The translations under genes were made by a program, and so were the position numbers. Below are positions 56,017 to 62,519 of a stretch of DNA of 64,000 bases, piece after piece. The notes beneath the pieces are model-generated. The model was not told the origin of the DNA and made no database searches. It saw nothing but the letters and a program-made list of their open reading frames with translations. Within the stretch, counting starts at the first letter, position 1. Each line of letters begins with the position of its first letter. The stretch is from contig NZ_JACBZR010000001.1 in the NCBI RefSeq assembly GCF_013408335.1, forward strand, positions 5,419,501-5,483,500, given 5' to 3'. Source of the stretch: Nocardioides panzhihuensis. GTDB lineage: Bacteria; Actinomycetota; Actinomycetes; Propionibacteriales; Nocardioidaceae.

Positions 56017-57036
56017 ATGAGCGAGCGTCAGCGAGCGCAGATGAGCGGCCTGGAAGGGCTGGTGAACATCGGCGACTTCGCCCGGGCGACCGGGCTGACG
56101 CCGAAGGCGCTGAGGTTGTACGACGACCTCGGTCTGCTGCTGCCTGCAGAGGTGGATGCGTCGTCCGGCTATCGTCGATACGCCCCTGACCAGGTCGAAC
56201 GCGCCCGTCTGGTGGCGTCGTTGCGGCTGGTCGGGATGCCACTGGCCCGGATCCGCGAGGTTCTCGACATGCCCGCTGCTCGTGCGGCGGCCGAGGTCGA
56301 GACCTACTGGCGCCAGGTCGAGGCCGACACCGCCACGCGCCGCACCATGGTCTCCGCCCTCGTCCACCGATTGAGGATCGAGGCACGACCGATGACCACT
56401 ACCACCGACAGGCTGCGCGCAGAGTTCGGCGTCAGCCACGAGCAGGGTGGCCGCGCCACCCAGCAGGACGCCGTCCTGCTCACCCCGGAGCTGATCGCCG
56501 TCGCCGACGGTTTCGGAGGACGTGACGATCTCGCCGGAGCAGCCCTGACCGCGTACGCCGCCGGGGGTCTGGCCAACGCCATCACCGAGGTCGCCCGCGA
56601 CGTCTCGAAGGGCGGCACCACCCTGACCGCCGTCGACCTGCACGGCTCGACCGCGCGGATCACCCACATCGGCGACGCGAGAGTCTTCCTGGTGCGAGAC
56701 GGAGAGGTACGCCAGGCCACCCATGACCACACGGTCGTCGCTGCCATGGTCGAGGCGGGCCAGCTCACCGCCGACGAGGCGCGCTCGCACGAGCACCGAT
56801 CTGTGCTCAACCGCGCGCTCGTCCCGGGAGTCGTCGCAGACGAGATCATCCTCGACCTGATGTCCGGCGACCGGCTGGTGCTGACCACCGACGGCGTCCA
56901 CTCCTGGGTCGACGACCTCGCCGCCCTGATCACCGCCGAGGCCGGTCCTCAGGAGGTCGCCGATGCGGTCGCGGCTGCGGTCGCCGCCGCAGGGGAGCCG
57001 GACAACCACACCATCGTCGTGGCGGATCTGACCTGA
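56017..57036 (+). CDS. MerR-type DNA-binding domain fused to a PP2C-family phosphatase domain
   Basis: A 339-residue fusion. Residues 10-120 are a MerR winged helix (VNIGDFARATGLTPKALRLY, LLLPAEVDASSGYRRYAPDQ, ARIREVLDMPAARAAAEVE). From about residue 130 a PP2C fold follows: RATQQDAVLL with Asp151, IAVADGFGGRDDLAG with Asp164, ITHIGDARVFLVRDGEVRQ, RLVLTTDGVHSW and PDNHTIVV, so the metal-binding aspartates of a serine/threonine phosphatase are present. A MerR-PP2C fusion is unusual. The first residues (MSERQRAQ) are encoded by the start of repeat family D. The GGGGAGG ribosome site, nine bases before the ATG, fits this start. Confidence 0.85.
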   Translation: MSERQRAQMSGLEGLVNIGDFARATGLTPKALRLYDDLGLLLPAEVDASSGYRRYAPDQVERARLVASLRLVGMPLARIREVLDMPAARAAAEVETYWRQVEADTATRRTMVSALVHRLRIEARPMTTTTDRLRAEFGVSHEQGGRATQQDAVLLTPELIAVADGFGGRDDLAGAALTAYAAGGLANAITEVARDVSKGGTTLTAVDLHGSTARITHIGDARVFLVRDGEVRQATHDHTVVAAMVEAGQLTADEARSHEHRSVLNRALVPGVVADEIILDLMSGDRLVLTTDGVHSWVDDLAALITAEAGPQEVADAVAAAVAAAGEPDNHTIVVADLT

Positions 57037-57044
57037 CCGTCCCC

Positions 57045-57160
57045 GGTGGTCGAGCCGCCGGAGCCGCTAGGCGGAGGCGTGTCGAGACCAACACAGTCGT
57101 CTCGGTGCTTCGTCGGACCGTGTTGGTTTCGACGCGCTCGCTAGCGCTCCCGGCTCAACC
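57045..57160. repeat. Palindromic repeat family A (long form), copy 5
   Basis: Arms GGTGGTCGAGCCGCC...GTGTCGAGACCAACAC and GTGTTGGTTTCGACGCG...CCGGCTCAACC (slightly degenerate) enclose a 30-base centre. It lies between two convergent genes, and its right arm encodes the end and stop of the sulfotransferase-like gene. Confidence 0.85.
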
Positions 57161-58244
57161 AGCGTGAGAGCCGACGCCGCTTCCGTCCCGTGGGCTCCTC
57201 GCCCAGATCCGCGGCAGCGGCAGCGAACGAGTCGCGCAGAGAGGGATAGGCCAGCTCGATCTCGGGGTGCTCGACGAGCGTCTGGTCGATTCGCCGGGTG
57301 AGGCGCTTGCCGACGATGGCGATGTGTCGGACGACGGCGTCGACCTCGTCCACGGTGAGCTCTTGCGGGTGGAAGGGCTTCGGCTGCTTCTCCTGCAACA
57401 GCTCACGCATGGGCTCGAGCGAGTCGATGTCGTAGCGCAGCGCCAGCGAACGTAGCTCGTCGTCGGCGATCTTGCGGAGCCGTTCGTGGTCGGCGGGCGG
57501 GATCAGGGTGTAGGTCATCGGACCGAGCGGGCAGGACTGGAGGTGGACGTCGAGGCGCTCCTGCAGCTGCGGCCCGAGCGGGAGGGCGTTGAGGGCACGC
57601 TTGATCTCCAGCGCATGCAGCGAGTAGGAGAGATTGACCTTCTGCAGCCACAGGTCGCCGAGTCCGGTGGTGTCGATCTCGGCCGTGTCGAGCAGGTCGG
57701 TCAGCAGGTTGTCCCCGACGAAGAGCTCCGGCAGGTAGGGCCGCAGGACGAGCCGGGAGCGCACCGCCTCGGAGTCGAGCGCGTTGTAGAGGTGTTCGTG
57801 ACCCAGCCATCCGCCGTAGGCATCCGGCTCCGCCGCGAAAGGTTGCAGATGGCCGATCCGCTTGACCCGTTGGTTGTAGTCGGACTCCAGGAAGGCGAGG
57901 GGGTCACGGACGTACAGGACGAACTGTGCCTGAGGCGGCAGCAGCTCGGCGATCCCGCGCAGCTCGGGGAGGAAGGCCTCCGAGGAGAGCAGCAGGGTGT
58001 GACAGCCGCTCGCCTCGAACTCCTCGAGCGTCCTCGTCACCTCCCGCGACGAGGCCACGAAGAGATGGCCCGAACGCTCCATGAGCGAGCCGGCGTTGCC
58101 GGCGCTGATGCCGTTTCTGTCGACGGTGTGCGCTGGGTAGAAGATGCCGGCCTTCGCGAGCGCTTCCCCATTGGAGTTGAAGAAGGCTTGGACGGCGGAG
58201 GTGCCGGTCTTGGGGAGGCCGGCGTGTACGACGATGGACTTCAC
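57141..58244 (-). CDS. Sulfotransferase-like protein
   Basis: A 367-residue protein. It begins directly with the PAPS-binding P-loop HAGLPKTGTS at residues 7-16, then a region with LLLSSEAFLPEL and VLYVRDPLAFLESDYNQRV, the 3'-phosphate-binding motif (RDP...S) of sulfotransferases. The rest is helical. It should transfer a sulfuryl group to an unknown acceptor, perhaps a glycan or lipid. Start codon GTG 58244 is chosen because family members begin just before the P-loop; TTG 58295 is an alternative. The last residues (RWLSRER) and stop codon come from repeat A copy 5. Confidence 0.78.
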   Translation of the reverse strand: MKSIVVHAGLPKTGTSAVQAFFNSNGEALAKAGIFYPAHTVDRNGISAGNAGSLMERSGHLFVASSREVTRTLEEFEASGCHTLLLSSEAFLPELRGIAELLPPQAQFVLYVRDPLAFLESDYNQRVKRIGHLQPFAAEPDAYGGWLGHEHLYNALDSEAVRSRLVLRPYLPELFVGDNLLTDLLDTAEIDTTGLGDLWLQKVNLSYSLHALEIKRALNALPLGPQLQERLDVHLQSCPLGPMTYTLIPPADHERLRKIADDELRSLALRYDIDSLEPMRELLQEKQPKPFHPQELTVDEVDAVVRHIAIVGKRLTRRIDQTLVEHPEIELAYPSLRDSFAAAAADLGEEPTGRKRRRLSRWLSRER

Positions 58245-58346
58245 GGGGACCGATCGAGTAGGTGTCAGAGCGCCCACCGCGTACGTATCCGTCAAGCCGG
58301 ATCAGGATGACGCGGCGGTGCCACACACCCTAGCGATCCGACACCT

Positions 58347-59687
58347 TCAGGCAAGGTACCCCAGACTGCGGATGCGGCTGATCTCGTCGCGGAGCTCATC
58401 GTGGCCGGCGTTGTCCGCCGCCCGTCCACCGGCGATGTAGTGGCTCTCGTGCGCCGCGGTGCCGTCGTAGACGACCGTGAACCGGTGTCCGACACCTGCG
58501 TTGATGAGCCCGCCGAGGAGCGCGACCGGGTCGGACCGGTCTTCCAGCGACAGCACCCGAGTGCTTTCCGGGACCCGCGGCGCTGCCGCGCCCGGAGCAC
58601 CGACCGTGACCACCTGGTCCACGACGTACGCAGCCCCGGCTGCCGCAGCGATCGCCGCCGCCGCGGTGCCCCCTGCCGCAGCACCGACGAGCATCACGTG
58701 GGCGCCGGTCTCGACCGACTCCTCGATGGTCCGCGATGCGGTGGCGATGTAGGCGGAGAGGTCGCCGGAGACGAGCCGCAGCCGGCGGCTGCCGGTGTAG
58801 GGACCCGGAAGGTAGGCGATGTAGCGACCGGGGGCCGTCTTCTGGACCGCGACCCCGGTCTCAGTGGCCTCGAGGGTGCGGATCAGCTCCTCGATGGTGG
58901 CCGGGGTGTCCGCGGTGACGTCGCCGGCCGGGTCGTCCTCCTCGGCGGAGGCCAAGGCCCCACCGACGTCACGAAGCGCGTGCCCGGCATCGGTCGCGAA
59001 CAAGTCGATGCCCGCCGCCCGCAGCGCCCCCGCAGCGGCCGCGCCGGCGTCGTCGCCGCGCGGGAAGTCGGCGGTGAGCAGCGAACGCAGCTCGAGCGAC
59101 TCGAGCAGTCCGCCACCGGTGGCGATGTGGTCCATCAGCTCGGGATGACCCTGCGCCAGCTCGCCGAGGTATGCGGTTACGCCTTCGCGGTCGAGCGCGT
59201 CGGTCTCGATCAGGCCTGCGGACAGCAGCGACCCACCGAGCTCGACCTCGGGTGCGAGGTAGTCGATGGCGTTGGCCGCGATGGCGCCCAACGAGCTGCG
59301 GACCGCGCTCTGGAGCTCATCGATCCAACGGTAGGTCTGCACCGTCGCGCGCACCGAGAGCGCGTCGGCGTCGAGCGCCTGACCGAGCCCGAGCAGGCCA
59401 CCCTTCTCGGAGGTCACCGCCCGGATCTCCTCCTCGGCCGGCTCCCAGGTCTTCGGAGAGAGTGCGGCGGAGGCGGTGACGTCGTCGTCGGCGAGGATGT
59501 CGGCGCCGAGCTCTGCCCACTCGCGCAGCTGCGCGCCGGCGTCGCCGATGGAGCCGGCCAGGCCGAGGATCTGCTCGTACTTCTCCTCCGGGCCGGCCGG
59601 CGTCGCCACCGAGTCGGGGGCGCCACCAGGAAGCGGGCCGAGGCGGTCGATCGGATCGTTGACCGGGTTGTTGGCTGGGTCGTTCAT
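58347..59687 (-). CDS. Alpha/beta-hydrolase-like protein with the nucleophile serine replaced
   Basis: A 446-residue protein. The N-terminal 250 residues are Ala/Asp/Glu-rich and helical (WXG-associated style). The C-terminal part resembles the lipase domain of WXG/ESX-associated hydrolases: GAHVMLVGAAAGGTAAAAI in the nucleophile elbow, VTVGAPGAAAPRVPESTRVL, LEDRSDPVALLGGLIN and AAHESHYIAGG. The usual GHSxGG is GAAAGG here, so the nucleophile Ser is Ala337, while Asp and His candidates remain. A hydrolase-fold scaffold rather than an enzyme is suggested. It is third in a chain with EspG-like and WXG-like genes. Confidence 0.65.
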   Translation of the reverse strand: MNDPANNPVNDPIDRLGPLPGGAPDSVATPAGPEEKYEQILGLAGSIGDAGAQLREWAELGADILADDDVTASAALSPKTWEPAEEEIRAVTSEKGGLLGLGQALDADALSVRATVQTYRWIDELQSAVRSSLGAIAANAIDYLAPEVELGGSLLSAGLIETDALDREGVTAYLGELAQGHPELMDHIATGGGLLESLELRSLLTADFPRGDDAGAAAAGALRAAGIDLFATDAGHALRDVGGALASAEEDDPAGDVTADTPATIEELIRTLEATETGVAVQKTAPGRYIAYLPGPYTGSRRLRLVSGDLSAYIATASRTIEESVETGAHVMLVGAAAGGTAAAAIAAAAGAAYVVDQVVTVGAPGAAAPRVPESTRVLSLEDRSDPVALLGGLINAGVGHRFTVVYDGTAAHESHYIAGGRAADNAGHDELRDEISRIRSLGYLA

Positions 59688-59770
59688 CGGACCACCTCCG
59701 TAGCGCAAGCGCCAGAATACGGACGCGGTCCGATGAATGCGTCGACGTTCACTCGCTGACGCTCGTTCAT
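59684..59770 (-). CDS. 28-codon mini-gene on repeat family D, copy 2
   Basis: Same element as 18878-18964 on the opposite strand. The ATG overlaps the upstream EspG-like gene stop (ATGA), and its TGA overlaps the ATG of the hydrolase-like gene. The peptide begins MNERQRVN, contains FIGPRPYSGA and ends TEVVR; about 19 of 28 residues equal copy 1. GGAGGTGG is placed as ribosome site of the next gene. Confidence 0.65.
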   Translation of the reverse strand: MNERQRVNVDAFIGPRPYSGACATEVVR

Positions 59771-60648
59771 CGGACCACCTCCGCGAGGACAGGGGCAAGT
59801 TCTGCGGCGAGCTCGGACGGCTCCACGCTGGTGATCATCAGGGTCAGCTCTCCTTCGAGCGAGACCGTACGCATCGAGCGCCAGCCGTCGTTGACCAGCG
59901 TCCAGGAGACGGTGCCGATCAGCGGGTTCTCCGGGTCGGCGGTCGTCGCGACGACGGCGCGCAGGCGGCCGTGGGTCTCGTTGGACAGCGCCTCGAGGGC
60001 GCTCGCGACGACGACGTCGCCCTCGGTCAGCACGGGCACCAGGTCGCCGCGTCCGGTGCGCAGCGCCTCGAAGACGGCGTCAGCGGTCGCGAACGGGACC
60101 TCCAGCTTGTCGGGCACCACAGAGGTCAGCCGGGCGGTGTCGCCCGGCAGCGTGGCGGTGCGTCCGAGCTCGGCCGCCCAGGCCGCCGAGGGATACCAGG
60201 AGAGCTCGAAGACGAGCCCGTCCACGGTGGCCAGAGACGCGGCCGCCTCGCCCTTCTGTCGGTGCCAGGCGCGGCCACGCAGGCTGTCGACGGCGACATC
60301 GAGGTCGATCACCACCTCCGGGGTGGCCAAGAGCCCGAGGGCGCCGGCGATCCCGGCGTCGAGAGTGCCGTCGGGGTCGAGGAGGTCGCGCCGCTGCAGC
60401 GAGGTGCTGCCCTCGCCGAAGCCGGCGACGGCACGAGCCAGGGCCTCGGCCTCGGCCGCCGAGCGCGTACGCCCCAGCCGGGCGTCGAGCCCCTCGTCGC
60501 GGTGTGTCGCGACCTCGAACGGAATCGGAGCACCGATGCTCTCGCAGGCGTGGGTGAGCTCGGGAAGGGTCAGGCCGACGCGGCGAGGCACCCCTGCCCA
60601 CGGCTCGGTCGGCGCGCTCGGCGCGGGACCCAGGTCGATCGTGGTCAT
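59767..60648 (-). CDS. EspG-like protein (ESX-secretion-associated)
   Basis: A 293-residue protein. VGLTLPELTHACESIGAPIPFEV near the N-terminus and VSWTLVNDGWRSMRTVSLEG, plus a final helical tail, are in the style of EspG/EspG-like chaperones, which bind PE-PPE or WXG substrates before type VII secretion. Identification is by fold-type and neighbourhood: it overlaps (ATGA) the WXG100-like gene upstream and leads into a WXG-associated hydrolase-like gene. No EccC or other core ESX component is in the window. Confidence 0.6.
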   Translation of the reverse strand: MTTIDLGPAPSAPTEPWAGVPRRVGLTLPELTHACESIGAPIPFEVATHRDEGLDARLGRTRSAAEAEALARAVAGFGEGSTSLQRRDLLDPDGTLDAGIAGALGLLATPEVVIDLDVAVDSLRGRAWHRQKGEAAASLATVDGLVFELSWYPSAAWAAELGRTATLPGDTARLTSVVPDKLEVPFATADAVFEALRTGRGDLVPVLTEGDVVVASALEALSNETHGRLRAVVATTADPENPLIGTVSWTLVNDGWRSMRTVSLEGELTLMITSVEPSELAAELAPVLAEVVR

Positions 60649-61007
60649 CGTAGGGTGACCTCCAGCCAGTCCTTGTGGCCCGGCGCAGGGGCCTCGAATC
60701 CGTCGAGCTCGCCGTCAGCGATCAACACCTCGGCGCGAGCCTCGGCCTCGGCGATCTGTTCCTTGAGCAGGTCGACCTGCTTGAGATGCTTGGCCAGCGT
60801 GTCGGCCGCGCGGTCATGCTGCTCGGCCACGCTTCGCAGCGCGGTGGCTCGCTCCTTCATCCGTCCGCGGAGGGACTCAGCGGCCCGGCCGTGCCACGGC
60901 ACGGACTCCGCCTGCACCACCAGCGTGTCGGCACTCGCTCGGATGTCGTCCGCCTGCTCTCGCAGACGGCTCACCCGACGACGGATCACGTCGCTCTCGC
61001 CGTACAT
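60645..61007 (-). CDS. WXG100-like protein
   Basis: A 120-residue helical protein: SRLREQADDIRASADTLVVQ, then the turn VPWHGRAAESLRGRM, with the WxG motif at residues 38-40, and a second long helix (ALRSVAEQHDRAADTLAKHL) with a charged tail. Size and helix-turn-helix layout match the WXG100 superfamily (EsxA/B-like), usually exported by type VII secretion or acting as toxin partners. GAGGAGGG precedes the ATG. It is the first gene of a four-part coupled chain with its own promoter. Confidence 0.7.
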   Translation of the reverse strand: MYGESDVIRRRVSRLREQADDIRASADTLVVQAESVPWHGRAAESLRGRMKERATALRSVAEQHDRAADTLAKHLKQVDLLKEQIAEAEARAEVLIADGELDGFEAPAPGHKDWLEVTLR

Positions 61008-61057
61008 ATCCCTCCTCGGACAGGTCTCTGTGATGGTCCTACCCCGCTCGCACGGTT

Positions 61058-61086
61058 CCTAAACGTAAAATCGTGAACTTTCTCAA
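61058..61086 (-). promoter_or_regulatory. Promoter of the WXG100-like operon
   Basis: On the minus strand TTGAGA (61081-61086) and TTTAGG (61058-61063) with 17-base spacing, in an AT-rich stretch about 50 bases before the WXG100-like start. Confidence 0.55.
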
Positions 61087-61102
61087 AACCGATCGCGACG
61101 TC

Positions 61103-62278
61103 CTAGCGAAGGACGGCGGAGAGGCGGTCGAGGCTCTGCTCGATCTCGGCGGTGGAGCCGGCGAAGGAGAGGCGTACGAAGCGGTGTCCTTCGACCGGAT
61201 CGAAGTCGACCCCCGGAGCCATCGCGACACCCGTGCGGTCGAGGATCTGGTGGCACCACGACATGGTGTCGTCGGTCCAGCGGCTCACGTCGGCGTACAC
61301 GTAGAACGCCCCGTCGGCCGGCGCCATCTCCGTCACCCCGAGCGAGCGGAGGCCGTCGAGGAGGACACCGCGGTTGGTGGCGTAGCGCGTCACATGAGAG
61401 TCGAGCTCGGCATAGGCGTCCGGGGTGAACGCCGCGATCGCGGCATGCTGGGCGAGGACTGGTGGACAGATGGTGAAGTTGCCGACCAGGACGTCGATCG
61501 CACGTCGCAGATGGGCCGGGGCGAGCAGCCAGCCGATGCGCCAGCCGGTCATCGAGAAGTACTTGGAGAACGAGCCGAACACGACGGCATCGCGCGAGGT
61601 CTCCCACGTGCTGCGGCCACGGCCACCGTCACCGCCGTAGGTCAGACCGTGGTAGATCTCGTCCGAGATCAGCTGGATGCCCGCCTCCTCGCAGTAGCGC
61701 GCCAGCGCCGCCAGCTCTTCGGGCCGCAGCATGGTGCCGGTCGGATTGGCCGGACTGGCCACCACGAGCCCCTTCAGCCCGACCCGCTCGTGCAGCTCTC
61801 GCACCTGTTCCACGGTCGGCTGGAAACGCTCGGCCGCACCGGTCGGGATCTCGACGACCTCGCAACCGAGGGCCGCGAGCACGTTGCGGTAGCAGGGGTA
61901 CGACGGCCGGGCCATCGCCACCCGGTCGCCGGTGTCGAACGCCGCCAGGAAGGTCGCCAGGAAGCCGCCGCTGGCGCCCGTGGTCACGACGACGTCGTCG
62001 GGGGAGACCTCGATCCCGTGCCACGCCCGGTGGTGGCCCGCGATCGCCTGGCGCAGCTCGAGGATGCCGGTGGCCGGCGTGTAGCCCAGCGGGTCACCGC
62101 TCTGCAGCAACCGCACCGCCTCGGCGCTGACCGCCTGCGGCGCGCCCGTGGACGGCTGTCCTGAGGTGAGCGAGATGAGATCGCCGTACGTCCGTTGCCG
62201 CTGGGCCGCCCGCTCGAGCATGTCCATCACGTGGAAGGGAGGCACGTTCGCGCGTCGGGCGACAGTCAGGCGATCCAT
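61103..62278 (-). CDS. Pyridoxal-phosphate-dependent aminotransferase (class I/II)
   Basis: A 391-residue fold-type I aminotransferase. Landmarks are LISLTSGQPSTGAP, YTPATGILELRQAIAGH, VVVTTGASGGFLATF, SPANPTGTM (substrate and cofactor Asn), LISDEIYHGLTY (Asp), FSKYFSMTGWRIGW (lysine anchoring PLP) and FVRLSFAGS (Arg near the end for the carboxylate). It probably transaminates an amino acid such as aspartate or an aromatic residue; specificity is not visible. TAATGT on the minus strand (62286-62291) is seven bases from the ATG, giving a leaderless transcript. It is divergent from the antiporter gene. Confidence 0.92.
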   Translation of the reverse strand: MDRLTVARRANVPPFHVMDMLERAAQRQRTYGDLISLTSGQPSTGAPQAVSAEAVRLLQSGDPLGYTPATGILELRQAIAGHHRAWHGIEVSPDDVVVTTGASGGFLATFLAAFDTGDRVAMARPSYPCYRNVLAALGCEVVEIPTGAAERFQPTVEQVRELHERVGLKGLVVASPANPTGTMLRPEELAALARYCEEAGIQLISDEIYHGLTYGGDGGRGRSTWETSRDAVVFGSFSKYFSMTGWRIGWLLAPAHLRRAIDVLVGNFTICPPVLAQHAAIAAFTPDAYAELDSHVTRYATNRGVLLDGLRSLGVTEMAPADGAFYVYADVSRWTDDTMSWCHQILDRTGVAMAPGVDFDPVEGHRFVRLSFAGSTAEIEQSLDRLSAVLR

Positions 62279-62285
62279 AGGGGGA

Positions 62286-62291
62286 ACATTA
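62286..62291 (-). promoter_or_regulatory. -10 element of the aminotransferase gene (leaderless)
   Basis: TAATGT on the minus strand, seven bases before the ATG at 62278, without a ribosome site. Confidence 0.45.
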
Positions 62292-62486
62292 GGGTGTGGC
62301 CGAGACCTGCCTGGATGGCATGCGTCGTCAGGGTGCGTGCTGGCCAAGGCGCCGTCCCGAAGGCATACCGGGGTCTTTCGAGGGGCGGCAACGCCGGTCA
62401 GTGCGTGCCATGGCGGCGCAGGCCGCCAGGTAGGTCGCGGCCACGCCCTAAGATGCAGTCCCGGAGGTCATAGGGGGACCCACGAC

Positions 62487-62519
62487 ATGAGCGAGCCTCA
62501 GCGAGCGACAGTCTCATGA
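62487..62519 (+). CDS. 10-codon mini-gene upstream of the antiporter (truncated family D)
   Basis: ATGAGCGAGCCTCAGCGAGC begins a ten-codon frame (MSEPQRATVS) that ends with TGA overlapping the antiporter ATG (ATGA). It matches only the 5' end of the family D element; a GGAGG ribosome site lies upstream (about 62463). It probably couples translation of the next gene. Confidence 0.45.
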   Translation: MSEPQRATVS

